In this document: one piece after another, positions 25,101 through 33,200 of the stretch
How positions within the stretch are numbered: the first letter of the stretch is position 1
Layout of the letters: every line of letters begins with the position of its first letter
Assembly (NCBI GenBank): GCA_016190445.1
Contig: JACPQL010000005.1
Location: 1-64,000, forward strand
Direction of reading: 5' to 3'
DNA from: Chloroflexota bacterium
Lineage (GTDB): Bacteria > Chloroflexota > Dehalococcoidia > Lucifugimonadales > JACPQL01
DNA length: 64,000 nucleotides
The notes under the pieces: model-generated
The model's database searches: none
What the model saw: only the letters and a program-made list of their open reading frames with translations
What the model was told of the DNA's origin: nothing
Position numbers and translations under genes: made by a program

Positions 25101-25346
25101 AAAGCCACCCGTTTCGTCAGAGGTCGTGGCGGCCATGTCGACGCCGTCGAAGGTGACAGTAACGACGGTGCTGGTGGCGAACTCGAAGCCGGTGACGGTA
25201 ATGTTGGTACCTACACCGCCGCTGCCGGGGGTGACCAGAATGGACCTGCCTTGGGCTAAGGCCCCGGAGACTAACAGGAGTCCCAAAAAGACCGACGCGA
25301 GTAACGAGACTCCCATCGCCGTCAGGATACCGGTCCTAGTTCTCAT
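10107..25346 (-). CDS. 5079-residue secreted beta-helix/IPT/propeller giant
   Basis: One uninterrupted 15.2-kb frame. ATG at 25346 follows AAGGGGG with good spacing. Residues 1-32 form a signal peptide ending SGALAQ. Ten IPT/TIG-like domains (xSGPVGTxVT; about 33-920) are followed by NosD-like right-handed beta-helix blocks (about 935-1890, 2290-2705, 3700-4365), rich in GNxVxxN patterns. Inserted between them are a five-bladed TolB/PD40-type propeller (about 1925-2160; SPDGxxIAFxS repeats), a LamG/concanavalin-like domain (about 2755-2935), an SMP-30-like propeller (about 3155-3390), and a Rossmann-like glutamine-amidotransferase-type fold (about 3480-3695; LVYTDDY, LVSHNNY) with no obvious catalytic triad. 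The last 650 residues are non-repetitive and unrecognised. No C-terminal anchor is seen, so it is secreted or attached indirectly. Beta-helix regions suggest polysaccharide binding or cleavage, which is an inference. Confidence 0.88.
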   Translation of the reverse strand: MRTRTGILTAMGVSLLASVFLGLLLVSGALAQGRSILVTPGSGGVGTNITVTGFEFATSTVVTVTFDGVDMAATTSDETGGFTVTFQAPTMPAGSYVIQASDVDGAATSTFTIEPFLNLGATSGPVGATVTLGGSGFAAETSITVTFASGPVLVFAGTTTGSGTWNGSFDVPPSPAGAHTLTATDAAGNTGQRTFTVTPEMELSVSSGPVGTAVTSTGTGFAASSAVTITFASSPVTVATATTDESGNFTAGFNVLPNPAGAHTVTATDAQGGTFSSTFTVTPRLVLSTNSGSPGTIVTADGTGYAGSSTVTVTFASDPLELGQAITDSLGSFAITFVVPDAVAGGHTVTATDASGGTFSSTFLVQPKLVFTPVSGPVGTVVTASGAGYAGSSTVTVVYASHPVVVAAVSSTDVGNFTATFNVPPSAAGDHTVVAYDNSQNSAQGIFSVIPKLVLDKSIGKVTDEVVATGTGYAANTSARVVFSSHPVVVAETVTDDHGGFVTPFRAAPGLAGLHTVTATDNAGNSASAPFTLVRALVLSSNGGPVGTRVDVWGWSWPAGETGIRVGWDSDGDGAVDIWFDTRALGAARADDHGSWRTSFNVPDSVTGPHRVTAAGDATSMSFDFNVRPSLSLSRRGGRVPTQVDVVARGFRANEGGLRLIWDGVTTTPIAGPAAANDRGTWRASFVVGVWAGLDVSFGDHSVGAIGAVTQLSDIVRPAWDFPFPRPDDPSPIVIPFGILPAAVFLNVYQGPVGTELEIWGEGFRPGETSTVTFGGAALTTSPTVATTDGSGRWGPVAGTVPVVPGGLYPVGAVASQTPPENVADSFFDVFAEVQVDPDRGLIGQDVGATGTGFQPGETVVLTWDGLWLPVPALVVGPDGSFALRWEAPDGSTPQWHAVAAVGNMTPLERVIPARFFLAGGVLNPRLGQWYPGGIQQGINGATSTDTIVVRPGTYNENVTIPTEIVALSLVSSEPLGATIRGQTSTQPVIDVRGEGLRRLEGFTLEPIGGGTGFHVDSFFDITYRVEFIGNHVRLGGGSVGIDIGGTSTNVTIADSTIEMGPGHVGIRADGSAGPVSNLSILRNRFGPPAGGAAGGTAVSLNGVQGAWLQDNVIASTDRGVEVRNSADVVIQHNRFNVSSFFDVFTELSLDGVTVRGNTFSGGTARGVRLEPSATGTVMVVWNNFAGGVVGVDNQSPVVVDAARNWWGHASAPVDGVDFVGRVLLVPHLLERVGFVDDPQRESIQAAIDAANGGGWIVVMRGEYQEALVINKPNLHVIAPDGRDSTQIIPPGIVPVAVDVWEAASGAELGGPGGADGSGFTIVGGVAERATVRVMARNVKAQSNRIGFPTGIDGASLVAMEGAAFGPGSWIVGGQVDGLVVFSNIIEVGESPPGGNHEGFGVAVGGAPATTVRIEQNTFVNVHPGPSQAGGVFLMGVQGGVVKNNAILGGIAGGIGVASFTGAFGDVATRDISIRGNVVLDAWQTGIGLVTLGTGEGGPSRASISDVRIVGNTLVGGQVGVAIADQHHGVFCPAEGCGPISGVVVRRNNIFNHGGPGISNEVPGLVVEAQWNFWGGRDGADGIGGDGVVGDVIVEPWARGFSRYVNTDSNPDAPFVAAGNPLPFGQMHFDTIQQALSGVQPQESIHVASGQYNGPVMVEMVGLDLLGMGELGSAVINTTASVPVVEVGRGADDFRLHGFTLSNNAPGGQGVRLGFNPAAADPIGGAVPVSDVTIWQNTINLARDGGDAISSLAGGPYLTVKGSTINGGFSGVRTAGGSAVTIVGNTMRDGAGAGVRVWGVGGDETRIAGNDIQNYDGNGVSLGADDTGRPKRGVTERVLVEGNILRGNGANGILLLARGGHTLRGVGVIGNDVADNQGHGLFLDGPPHVLRELQEQIVFSSNRFGTNDLFAMRPEPGAWPVPLTSGPASDERPQVSPDGTRVAFAAAGRDGAQYDIYVLDVESGVVTRLTDEPGYDNGPAWSPDGSRIVFTSDRAGGFRIFVMDADGSNVQQVTDSTYPVVDLMPRWSPDGSRIAFRRTLPGGAELFLVDLADTSSPVNITNRPGTTNSSPDWHPAGGEIAFASTRAGDWDIYRLVVASGTTTPLTGPQDGLDDSPSWSPNGSRIAFASDRGGNYDIYVMNADGSGLTRLTDDQGADTQPDWANLLVVSNVGVRVDTLVANFNNFVGNVGDAINNETGVSLDATKNFFGTIGGPTHPTNDRAPQGSRIYGMAAYRPWLATPVRVGSWAFDMKAVLLDAARPDGTRQSVAYSELLQPLIDLAWPFERVEASLPGAVFNEVLTINKADLQVVGTSGSGALVSPTASTPAVVTILGGAHRLVLKGFKFDGKANSSTIAILGGPQNVWIWANQVLLGAGNVAIRVDGGNASGLRVTGSFIEVGQGATGFSGNPGLLTNVTIDANSFGPGLGRNVGGIGVDLFGVQGARIEGNSIEGAGTGIRLRGYGPGGVSTTNVVIRDNVVLTCSSTDPNAACGDSIVVFDWDINNDGVQIIGNSVAGGLGNGIVVARRGSGSVRNASVVGNHVHDKAGDGIVVSGLGTPLSVAQNTVEGNLGNGVYADNGTYIVVGNSVVDNGGRGVFLRNANATQVTDNNLVGNAQGNLLLLDLSGAVVQGNSILGSSSAIGVEMRNTHGNWLRENLVRGHANEGVLVWRSNGNAFAANRIMANGRNGIAVVESNGNIIGGDLPTGVRPYDARDGREPRDVQIDFEDVSTGPLAVDSFFDVFFEIAPSSTPTVVDPRPWTFRDDFNQGSVAELQAQGWELSGAGTAAAISGKVTLGSPMSLERNMPRGVDGWSVNTAMWCDGPCSGGLVLELRPDFGIVKYEWDLDNDGMAFELPDGTRQVFPVTHFPLGSWVPLGARRVAGGIELLYDGDVIGVVPVTDDEALRVRRAGVYADNGMVAFDFIEVRGHRTQYLVNAPVPPSSSAGLPLGMTFQRPVQSVGMFVGSGTSTPVTAVLTAYDVHGQVIGSVNIAAPNHVTGWIGLTSPDRAIVRATLDYGPSPLPEAIDNLSLRFFPGNEVINNGGTGISLVNSPTATSTPNMVQGNVVFLNKEGGVSLTDSDRNKLHLNRVVGNGPWGISLVRSDDSDIVRNEVVSTGKYFVPLPPEGEGAGGAQMSGADGGTEGGVGGAASGPAPAAVGGNLRQINGAYSQGCSINTGLAFDGTNLLVSCWYHNVIDVLSPADGHLVRTITVSGYGGLGAAAWDAGRNRLWVCAADSPAGSYVKVILVNTADGSSQLMFQAPNLGIQGACVDGLAYDGSDDSIWLSPDVDDTIYHYTTGGTLIAQFPGTRSKLGGYGSSGIAVGGPDLFLANNGGSTIYKADKTLTTVTFFASFPRRLEDLECDDITFAGLGVGAMWSQDAYDRIINAWEIPAGLCAFGGGGEPGLREEKAGEQDVAIWLKDSHRSNIERNLADGGEIHLGELVIESLPAAVPAGESNAADGQGQGVTPAKVTYTVEGSQAGNVLVYTDDYQPSAGDTYVERALQELGISYTGYYSNPSGFCSALQGGGPWDMVLVSHNNYFQLGQCWTELEAWYRNNPNGRLIIETFDADGSNSESTTLWQTLGVAPSGDVGSPNNVYRWDANHPVFNSVHPVPDLTGGSSGYSDDGDRAGWSGDTKPVAGYTQGQQSGQAVKLIAGGGRAIVDTFIVSNFRNDQNGDGVPEAQALWANQIAFVLSPKGGRQTGIIMEQGSTFNVVHGNEVRNWKRNGIEVLGHSNDNDILRNSIHDVMGIGVQVFASVRTDILENHLFDLGNEESPAPAVGVFLWSTADANPARGQNVLQRNLLEDIWGYGIGLYRSSEETIGGTQPGQGNTLRRMVMGALLYESGRNLVAGNNFSQIGGSEESPGVAIYLADRSTRNQVLGNNVSEAAFGVYLWRSGLNTVQGNRMQYAWWAGILLYDHSDGNMVQGNTAAFGEGWGILVQESADNTIRENAVDGYYIAGIHLVGWQAQRNLVVNNLVGQAPAFESAVGNWYGIVVEGAWNNTIGQVQQGNTVVNSFGTGIMLLYAWQNSVAGNAVRDNGASEGGSPAGESFSPDVAVQSNPVLALLRANKPSQLLPAEATSLPDPQAVLDGARQEGGQPPAVGSDTSVLNGWSPGGIVVTWGSYKNTVDQNQVTGNAKDGIVVERSQGNVVSANTVASNKPQGIRVDQSGDTVVTGNVVYGHNEVGILARWSYRTRVEGNTVGQVVQQQLVGNKVGVDADGDTLVKGNTVQGNGRGIVVHGWSSPWSLGAVLNNQVNRNGVGVRVAPDAGGWDIINNVIEDNQHGIWLEGSETNIATNVIRRNTGGSEGPGGSGSGIHVSDKAGWNNRVTQNNIQDNRQAGSWGLVNDSPSQVIDARNNYWGGVPVGVTSSGPYAPGPNPDGSGDSVAGWVVFEPWLNALVTVPDGVPPTIVQAKALPRTLSRMSLWQEFNDDPNLPGTPDEGISMGPNYTNFVVEATDLPSGVRAAWVNLRPLVEQMVGPNPQIRKGMEQSWQSWLKSLERQDMGCWGSVPVCQRGFGLWEIYKNLEYELHGNLFETLTLGEFQVPVTVEDWSGNRVTRNIALTIVDQQIPIKKGWGVIGTPVALQDGRWSSVTALGEGVAYDAALYWDATAQQFKPVLPATELRPLEGIMVHATDDTVVSLIYSRNLTAPPRKAIAQGWNLWAPAVAPPQDERMKVREALVSIEEKAGDRGYTGVMAPQNQWFDFYKEYKFELATPPTPPIGYSWWSATGATKGSLESSSSSKSIGFGGYNWRAHVFPFMYAVNSLEWKLLCGLCDQKEPVAVAGTAYWVDAEHADAVSGYSVTPLGMQRLPRLPEPGRDLTLVPRPQGVRSVDGGQYGSDAIYRFLYEAYPVSLSPDDGGIPGAHQTTYVKYEWPEVNPADVARYYLREMRGLGWEVVDWHAGQDDAFLEFYRTQCQVEEGYDGASSCAEFMVRIDILGGVGVHILYQVWEPGPDLPDVPRYNWGPELAMVEYSQYGSPPWSLYTNIDYQPLLVDRQRIEPWRVAEFYLGSDKGPGVMSKFGWQPTWVEKWSNGIEMVFSRFDSRTYTSFEVTIRADGDMNKIRIWHSFSMYD

Positions 25347-25530
25347 GGCCGACCCCCTTATGCATCCCTGCTATTGTTCGTAACCACTCAGCCCCGGACC
25401 TCACCCCCCATCACCACACAGCGCCCGATTCACACTACCAATCACAGAAGCTGTGAAACATTTGTTTTCCAACACCTATGGGACTGTACCGAAAGGCGCA
25501 AACCTGTGCTCGCGCCGAAACGCCGCAGCC

Positions 25531-25558
25531 ATTCTATGCGCATAGCCCCTATTGTCAA
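25531..25558 (-). promoter_or_regulatory. Sigma70-type promoter of the 5079-aa gene
   Basis: On the minus strand TTGACA (25553-25558) is followed after 16 bp by TAGAAT (25531-25536). It lies in the 238-bp gap downstream of the PKD-anchor gene and predicts a leader of about 180 nt before the ATG at 25346. The rest of the gap shows nothing recognisable. Confidence 0.65.
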
Positions 25559-25584
25559 TGGCATTCTTGACAGTCCCCAGCATC

Positions 25585-28500
25585 CTAGCCACCTCCACCA
25601 CCCTCGGGGCGGCGCCGCGCCCGCAGCGCCACGAAGGCGCCCGCACCCGCCACTGCGGCCACGACCAACACGATGACCACGATGAGCACCGGCGACACGC
25701 CCCCACCACCAGCGGGCGGCGCCGGCGTCACAGTAGGAGTGGGAGTGGGCGTGACCACTGGCGTCGGCGTGGCTGTGCCAGCCGGCGTGGACGTGGGAGT
25801 AGGCGTGACCACCCCTGCCGGAGTGGGGGTCGCCGTCGGCGTTGGCCTCGCCGTAGGCGTAGGCGTGGGTGTAGCCACCACCGCAGGTGTGGGCGTCGGT
25901 GTAGCGATCGGCGTCGGCGTGGGAGTAGGCTGAGGCGGCGGCACCCCCGGAGGCGTCAGGCCCACAAGGCCGAACTCGGAGAGCCCGCCCCTGGAGCGGC
26001 CCACGAACAGCACCGAGTTGCCGTCACCGGGCTGTACCGTCGTCTCCAGCACCTCCGGCGCCCCCACCTCTGGCACCCGGACGACTCGCACGTTCTCCGC
26101 GCCCACCCGCCTGGCCCAGTCGGCACCCACCCTCATGGTGATGGTGGCCTCGCCCAGGTCGCGCACGTTCTCCAGGTTGGTCCGCTCCACCACCAGGACG
26201 TAGCCCACCTCGGCGATAGACCGTCCCACCTGTCCCACCGCCTGCTCGAAGGCAGCGGCAGCCCGAGCCGAGGGCTGGCGAGCCACGTCCATGCGGAGCT
26301 GTGCCTGCTCCGGCACCGCCTTCAGCTCTGCCCGCAGCCTGGCTCCCACCACGCCCAGGGCCGGCTCCGCCGCCCTGAGGTCCAGAGTGCGCTCCGCTGA
26401 CTCCAAGGCCAACGCTGTCACCCGGCCCCTCGCCGTGGTGCCGGTGCCCGTCGGCGTCTCCACCGCCCCCGTGATGGTGAACACCTCCTGCCCCGCCGCA
26501 TCCCGCACCGGCAGCACCAGCTTCCCTTCCTTCACCGTCACACCCGTGATGGGGTCATGGAAGGAGTCCAACAGGTCACCCGCGGGCAACTGCACCGGGA
26601 GGGTGAGCACCAACTGGCCCTCCACCACAGATATGTCCACCTCTTCTGGCCGGACCGTCCTCACGTTGCCCTGCGCATCCCGGGCCTGGGCCTGGTCGCT
26701 CACCCCGCTCTTGCTGGGCAGCAGCACCGCCTCCGCCTTGACCACCACGGAGGCAGTGGCGGTACGGGTAACACCGTCACTGGTCGCCCGCGCCTGGACG
26801 GTGGCAACGAACACCCCCGCCTCCTTGCCCGCCGTGAACACGCCCGCCAGGTTTATGGTGCCGCCGCCAGCCACCACCGACCACGTCACGCTCACCCCCG
26901 GGATGGCGTTTTCAAACAGGTCGAGAGCAGCGGCGGAGAAGGTCACCCGCTCCCCGGGGCGCAACTCCGCCTTCGCGGGCGTGAGGGACACATGGTCCAG
27001 CACCCCAGGGGTTACAGTCACGAGGTTCTCCTTGATGGAGACGCTGCTAGCCCCCGTTGCCGAGGTCACCGTGAGGGTCACGGTATAGGTACCCGTCTTG
27101 GTGTAGGTATAGGTAGCGGTGGCCTCCGTGCTGTCCACCACGCCGTCGCCATTGAAGTCCCACGCTCGCCCCGCCACCGTCCCGGTACTGCCGTCCTGGA
27201 AGGTCACCGCGAAGGGTGCCCTCCCCTCCGTCGGCCCGATGGCGGCAAAGTTGGCCTGAAGCGCCGGCGGCAGGAGCACCGCCGGGGGCGCGCCCGAGGG
27301 CGGCGCCGCCGCAGTCTGCCCAACCGTGATGCCAATGGTAGCCTCGGGCGTTGTGCCCGCGGGACCAGTCACCGTCAGCTTGGCGGTGAAGCTCCCCACC
27401 CCATAGGCGTGGCTGGGGCTGGCTGCGGACGGGTCGGTGGTGGTGAAAGTCGCACCGTCGCCGAAGTCCCATGACCACTGGCTGATCTGCCCTTGCGACT
27501 GGTCGGTGAACTTCACATTTAGAGAGCCGGTGCCGCTGGTGGCCGAGGCGCCGAAGTTGGCCAGCAGGGCCAGCGGCACGTTCAACCGCGTGGTGTCGGC
27601 CCCGCCTGGGCTTGCCGGGTTGGACACGGTCAGCTTCACCCCGAACTTGGTCAAGGTGGTGAATGAGAACACGGACGAAGCGCCCGAGCTGCTGAAGCGG
27701 ACCACCGGGCTAATCTCAGTCCTGGTGTCCACCCTCTTCTGCACATCGTCGGGGTCATCCCCCTCGAAGAAGACCCAGTTGTATGCCTGAGGGTTGCCCA
27801 CCGACAGGTCCAGGAAGCGCACCACCAGCGTTGTTCCACCCTCCACGGCGCCCAGGGCCTGGAAGTCCGGCTGGAGGGTGCCGAAGATGGACACGAAGTT
27901 GGGCATAGTCAGCACGTCGCTCCCGGCTGGCCCCGTCACCCGCAGAGTCACTGTGAAGTTGCCGGCCCCCGTATAGCTGAAGCTGGGGTTCCGGGCTGTG
28001 CTATCGGCGCGGCCGTCCCCGTTCACGTCCCATGACCACTGGGTAACGGTCCCCTGAGACTGGTCGGTGAACTGCACCGGCAGCGGCGCTATGCCGGAGG
28101 GAAGATTGGAGGTGAAGGCGGCCTTGATGGTGCGGATAAAGCTGGCCCGCGTCACCGGCGCCGACGCCACCTCGCCGCCGTTCCCTGGCCGGAACACCTG
28201 GAGCGTGACATCGAAGTTTCCACCCTCCTGGAAGTTGAAGGACGGGTTCTGGACCGAGCTGGTGAAGAGCGGCGTGGTGGTCCCGGCCCGGGATACCTTC
28301 CACGCCCATTTGGTGGGGTTGCCCGTGGAGAAGTCCTGGAGTTGCACCATCACGGGCGCCTTGCCCCCGAACGCGCTGGCGCTGAAGTCCGCCACCGGCA
28401 GGCCGACAGCCGTCACTTGCCCCGTCTTCTGGTTCTGGCTACCGCCTGGGCCAGAGACCCGCAGCCGGACGTTGAAGGTGCCCCCACTGCTATAGATGAA

Positions 28501-30099
28501 GGTGGGGTTGGCGGCAGTGCTATCGTCCTGACCGTCGCCGTTCAGGTCCCAGGCATACGACTCGATGGTGCCTTGAGAAGTGCTGGTGAACTGCACCTGC
28601 TCACCGGTTCCCACAGTGGCGGGCGTTGTGGTCGCGTTGACCAGAAAATCAGCCTTGACAAGACGGATGAACTTGGCACGGGAAAGGGTGTGAGACCCGC
28701 TGGCGTTGACCGCCGTGAGGCGGACGTCGTAGTCCCCACCGTCCGTCAAACTAAAGGTGGGGTTAGCAATATCCGAGGTGAGCACGCCTGTGGGCCCGGT
28801 CACCACCCACAGCCAGGCCGTGGGTGCACCGGTGGAGAGGTCCTGCAAGGTTACGTTGCGGGGCGCTGAGCCACTGGTCACGTCCGCGGTGAAGTTCGCC
28901 GTGGGGGCACGCGCCACCGTGACCAGTCCGGGGCGGGCCAGAGTCTGGCTACCCGCAGCGCCCGATGCAGTGAGGGTGACGTTGAATGTCCCCGCCGTGG
29001 CGTAGGTATGGGAGGGACTGCGCTGGCCCGGGTCAGTCGTGGTGAAAATGGAGCCGTCGCCAAAGTTCCAGTCCCACCGGTCCACCGGCCCCAGAGATGC
29101 GTCCGTAAAGGCCACCGCGGTGCCGATGGGTACCGACACAGGGACGTCCCCACCCTGCACCCGGAAGTCGCTCTGGACGAACTGTATGAACCCCGCCGCC
29201 GTGAGGGTGTTCGGGTCGAAGAGCGGGTTGTCCGTAATCAGCGTCACGTCGAACACGCCACCCGTGGTGAAGATGAAGGTCGGGTTCTTGAGTGTACTGG
29301 AGAACAGCGGCGTGCTGGTGCCCGAGCGAGTCACCGTCCACTGCCAGGAGGTGACGTTGCCCGAGGAGAGGTCGGTGAAGGTCACTGGCACCTGGCTCCC
29401 CGCGCCCAGCGCCGCCAGCCGCGGCGCGCCATCGAAGGCGGCCTGCGGCGCCGAGTACACCTTGACCATGGCCGCCCTGGTGCGCTGGTGCGTCCCGTCG
29501 GCGTTGGACACCCGGAGGCTCACGTTGAAGTTGCCTGGGTTGTTGTAGATGAAAGAGGGGGCCTGAGCGTTGCTGTCCACCACGCCGTCCCCATTGAAGT
29601 CCCAGGCCCAGGCCGTGGGCGCCGGCCCACGGGAGGTATCGGCGAAGCGCACAGTATCCCCCGCAGCGACCTGGACAGTGGCCTGGCTGTTGGCGGTGAA
29701 GTCAGCCTCAATTAGCCTGATGAAGTTGTTCACCGTGGTGCTGGTGGTGGCCACGCCGTCGGATACCTGCAAGCTCACGTCGAAGACGCCGCCCTGGTTG
29801 AAGGTGAAGGTGGGATTCTGGAGAGGGCTGTTCTGTTCCACCGAGCCGGGCACCGTCCACAGCCAGCTTGTTGGGCTCCCATCTGAGGCGTCCACCAGCT
29901 TGATCCGGTGCGGGGGCGTCGCCGTGAACGCGGCCACCGGCGGGGTGGTGGGGTCGGCAAAGAAGGCGGCCTGGAGCCCCTGGGCAGCCGCCGGGACCAC
30001 CATGGCCAGGGTGGCGACAAGCGCCAGCGCCGCCGGCGCCAGAAGGCGCCAGCGCCGGAGCAGCCTGCATGTCATCCTCTCGTACACTGCCTCAGTCAT
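25585..30099 (-). CDS. PKD-repeat surface protein with Pro/Thr linker and membrane anchor
   Basis: 1504 aa. An N-terminal signal peptide (basic LLRRWRLL, then a hydrophobic run ending PAAAQ) is followed by 11 PKD-type domains of about 85-90 aa (WxWDFNGDG and NPTFxxxxGGxFDVxLxV patterns). Next are one bacterial Ig-like domain ([13 protein letters not shown]), a PGF-pre-PGF-like domain homologous to that in the 6034-9792 protein, and a PTPTP-rich spacer of about 100 residues. A single membrane helix ([17 protein letters not shown]) and the basic tail RARRRPE end the protein. The Pro/Thr spacer suits crossing a cell wall and exposing the PKD stalk. An alternative start is the Met at residue 9, but AGGG upstream of the first ATG supports 30099. 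Its stop lies 27 bp before the promoter of the next gene. Confidence 0.88.
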   Translation of the reverse strand: MTEAVYERMTCRLLRRWRLLAPAALALVATLAMVVPAAAQGLQAAFFADPTTPPVAAFTATPPHRIKLVDASDGSPTSWLWTVPGSVEQNSPLQNPTFTFNQGGVFDVSLQVSDGVATTSTTVNNFIRLIEADFTANSQATVQVAAGDTVRFADTSRGPAPTAWAWDFNGDGVVDSNAQAPSFIYNNPGNFNVSLRVSNADGTHQRTRAAMVKVYSAPQAAFDGAPRLAALGAGSQVPVTFTDLSSGNVTSWQWTVTRSGTSTPLFSSTLKNPTFIFTTGGVFDVTLITDNPLFDPNTLTAAGFIQFVQSDFRVQGGDVPVSVPIGTAVAFTDASLGPVDRWDWNFGDGSIFTTTDPGQRSPSHTYATAGTFNVTLTASGAAGSQTLARPGLVTVARAPTANFTADVTSGSAPRNVTLQDLSTGAPTAWLWVVTGPTGVLTSDIANPTFSLTDGGDYDVRLTAVNASGSHTLSRAKFIRLVKADFLVNATTTPATVGTGEQVQFTSTSQGTIESYAWDLNGDGQDDSTAANPTFIYSSGGTFNVRLRVSGPGGSQNQKTGQVTAVGLPVADFSASAFGGKAPVMVQLQDFSTGNPTKWAWKVSRAGTTTPLFTSSVQNPSFNFQEGGNFDVTLQVFRPGNGGEVASAPVTRASFIRTIKAAFTSNLPSGIAPLPVQFTDQSQGTVTQWSWDVNGDGRADSTARNPSFSYTGAGNFTVTLRVTGPAGSDVLTMPNFVSIFGTLQPDFQALGAVEGGTTLVVRFLDLSVGNPQAYNWVFFEGDDPDDVQKRVDTRTEISPVVRFSSSGASSVFSFTTLTKFGVKLTVSNPASPGGADTTRLNVPLALLANFGASATSGTGSLNVKFTDQSQGQISQWSWDFGDGATFTTTDPSAASPSHAYGVGSFTAKLTVTGPAGTTPEATIGITVGQTAAAPPSGAPPAVLLPPALQANFAAIGPTEGRAPFAVTFQDGSTGTVAGRAWDFNGDGVVDSTEATATYTYTKTGTYTVTLTVTSATGASSVSIKENLVTVTPGVLDHVSLTPAKAELRPGERVTFSAAALDLFENAIPGVSVTWSVVAGGGTINLAGVFTAGKEAGVFVATVQARATSDGVTRTATASVVVKAEAVLLPSKSGVSDQAQARDAQGNVRTVRPEEVDISVVEGQLVLTLPVQLPAGDLLDSFHDPITGVTVKEGKLVLPVRDAAGQEVFTITGAVETPTGTGTTARGRVTALALESAERTLDLRAAEPALGVVGARLRAELKAVPEQAQLRMDVARQPSARAAAAFEQAVGQVGRSIAEVGYVLVVERTNLENVRDLGEATITMRVGADWARRVGAENVRVVRVPEVGAPEVLETTVQPGDGNSVLFVGRSRGGLSEFGLVGLTPPGVPPPQPTPTPTPIATPTPTPAVVATPTPTPTARPTPTATPTPAGVVTPTPTSTPAGTATPTPVVTPTPTPTVTPAPPAGGGGVSPVLIVVIVLVVAAVAGAGAFVALRARRRPEGGGGG

Positions 30100-30198
30100 C
30101 CCTGATCCCTAGTTTCGTAGGCCCCGATACAAGAAATTCGACCCGTCCCCGCTCACCCTGAGCTCCGACTTCATCGGAGTCTCGACATAGTCGGACCT

Positions 30199-30244
30199 GT
30201 CGAAGGGTGAGCCGCTCATGGTTCGACAGGCTCACCACGAGCGG
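30199..30244. repeat. Dispersed double-hairpin repeat, copy 2
   Basis: 45 of 46 bases match 9887-9932 in the same orientation. Adjoining sequence (about 30150-30198) adds further imperfect palindromes (ctccgacttcatcggag). It fills the 178-bp gap between the 2471-aa gene and the PKD-anchor gene and may end transcription from the former. Confidence 0.75.
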
Positions 30245-30277
30245 TTTGTTATGATGCCCTTTCTCCGCAACTAAGCA

Positions 30278-33200
30278 CTAGCTCACCACCACGCCTATCT
30301 GCACCTGCGAGGTGGAGCCATCCAGGGCCTCCACCGTAAGCGTCACCCAGAAGGTGCCCGCGCTGTTGTAGCGGAACGACGTGTCCACCGTGCGCGCATC
30401 AGTCTTCCCATCCCCGTTCACGTCCCAGTAGTAGCGCCGGATGGTGCTGGCCGTCTGAGCGATGTCCGACGACTGGAAGTTGACTGTCTGGCCCCGCGAG
30501 ATGGCCAACTGCCCCCGCTGCCTCGGGGGCACGTCGCGCGTGTCCACAGACCTGCCGGGGGCCTCCACCTGGGTGGCGACGAAGTGGGCCCGCACCAGCT
30601 TGATGGCGTTCGCCTGCGTCTTGGTGTCGCTGCCGTCGGCATTGCTCACCGTCAGGCGCACGTGATAGTTCCCACCCCGCTCCAGGACGAACTCAGGCGG
30701 CTCCTCGGTGTCCAGACCGGGCAGGGAGAGGACCTCGTCCCCTGGCTCGTCCAGGGCACCGTTGTCATTGCTATCTCTAAAGACCTCCCACAGCCAACTG
30801 GTGGGGTGGCCCAGGGAGGTGTCCTCCAGCTCCACTTCGTCCTCTGGAGCGTCGCCCCCGGTGGGGTCAACGGTGAAGCGCGCCGTGGGCGGCTGTATCA
30901 CCTGCATGGTGGTCGTCGCGGTCTCGGTGCCTCCCGTGCCCGACACCTTCACGGCGGCGTAGAAGGTGCCCAGCGCCCGGTAGGTGTAGGTGGGCGTGGC
31001 GTTGAGGTTGGAGCCCACAACCCGGAAGTGGCAGGTGGCGGTAGTGGGGTCGGTGCACTCGAAGCTCCACTGGTACCGCAGGTTGGCCCCCTGGCTGCCG
31101 CTGGCGTCAAAGGCGACCTGGTAGTTGGGCTGGATGCGCCACACGCCACCTTCGGGGGTCACGGAGGGGATGGTGCCGCTCACTGCCAGGACGGCGTTGA
31201 CCACGTGGATGAACCCCTGGCGGGTGATGCTGTCCGACCCGAAGGCGTTGGTGGAGGTGAGAGTCACGTCGAAGGCGCCGCCCTCCACGTACGTATGCGC
31301 CGGGTCCTCGTCGGGGCTGAAAGCGGCGCCGTCGCCGAAGTCCCACTCCCACTGGGTGGGATCATTAAGCGAGCGGTCGTCGAACTGGACCGCATGAGGC
31401 GCCACCCCTCTCCGCGAGTAACCGGGGGCCACGGCGAAGCGCGCCTGGGGCGCCGCACCCACGAAGATGGCGCCCGCACGCTCCAGCGCCGCCGACCCTC
31501 CGGGGCCGGCGACCTCCAGTCTCACCGAGTAGGTGCCGCCGGCCCGGAACCGATGGCTCGGGTCCTGTTCCGTGGACTCGTACACCACAGCCCCGGCCTC
31601 GTTCCTCACCCGCCAGGACCACTGGTCCACCGTGCCACTGGAGCGGTCGGTAAAGTTGACCGGCGGCGTGCTGGTCTGGCCAGGGCCTATGGCAGTGGAG
31701 GTGGGCGCCACGTCGAAGTCCACGCTAATGGTCCGCACATACGCAGACCGGGTCAGCGGGTCCGAGGCCAGCTCGCGGCCCGCCACCGTGCGGAACACCC
31801 GAAGAGTCACGTCGAAGTCGTTGCCCTGGTTGAAGGTGAAGGTGGGATTCTGGAGAGTGCTGTTCTGTTCCACCGAGCCGGGCACCGTCCACAGCCAGCG
31901 AGTGGGCGAGCCCGTGGACCTGTCCTGGAAGGCCACCGTCAGCGGCCCCGGGCCGCCGAGGGAAGTGGGGGTCACGTTACCGGTGCGCGCGCCCACGGTG
32001 TCGAAGTCGGCCACGGGCCTGGCCTCCACCGTGACCAGGTTGGACAGCGTGAGTGGGTGGCTGCCCGCCGGGCCCGTGACCCGCAGTCTCACCGAGAAAA
32101 CGCCCGCTATCGCGTAGGTAAAGGAGGGATTGGCCGCCGTGCTATCGAACGCGCCGTCGCCGTTGAAGTCCCACGCCCAGCCCGTGACGGTGCCCTGGGA
32201 TGGGGCCGATGAGAAGTTCACCTGCTGGCCCTGGCCTATGGTGAAGGGCGTGGTGGTGCCGTTGGCGGTAAAGAGCGCCCGGATCACCCGTACATAGGCC
32301 TCCCTCTCGACAGAGTCAGAGCCGAAGGCGTTGCTCACCTCCAGGCGCACAGTGAAGTCGCCGCCCTCGTTGAAGACGAAAGTGGGGTTCTGGAGGGTGC
32401 TGGTCTGGGCCGCCGAGCCGGTCACCGTCCATAGCCAGCTAGTGGGGCTGCCCATGGAGAGGTCAACGAGGCGCACGGGGGCGGGCCCGTTGGCGGGGGT
32501 CGCCGGGTCATTGGTGAAGTCGGCGATGGGCGCCTGGTTCACCGTCACCACGCCCGGCTTCGTCAGCTCCGCGATCCCCGCTGCCCCCGTGACCCGCATC
32601 GTCACGTTGTAGGTGCCACCGGCGGTGTAGCCGTTGGAGGGGTTGGGCCCGCTGGCGTCAAAGACCGGCGCCGTTGAGGTGTTCCGGTCGAAGTCCCAGG
32701 AGTAGGAGGCGATGGTCCCCCCGGCGTCACTGAAGAAGAGCACCGTGAATGTGGTGGTCTGGGCGGTGATGGTCCCCACCGCCGGGTCCGGCTGTGTGTG
32801 GAAGGCGGCCTTGATGGTGCGCACGAAGTTCGGCTTGGGCAACTCGTACGTGCCCGCAGGGCCAGTCACCTGGAGGGTCACGGCGAAGTCGCCGCCGTTG
32901 GGGAAGACCAGGCTGGATGTCGCCTCCGTGCTGGTCACGGTGGCCGCCCCTGGACTCGTCCACCTTCGCAGCGCAACCGTGCCCGACGTCCTATCGCGCA
33001 GCCCCACCGAAAGCGGCCCCGGGCCGTCGGGCGCGGGCGTCACGTTCCCCGTGGTGGGCGAGGTGGCCTCGAATAACAGCGATAGCGTCCGTATGTAGTC
33101 CGCCCTGGGCAGCGAGAAGGTGCCCGCGGGCCCCGTCACCCGCAAGGTCACATTGAAGTCGCTGCCAACGGAGATAAGGAAGCTGGGCGTCGAGGTGGTG

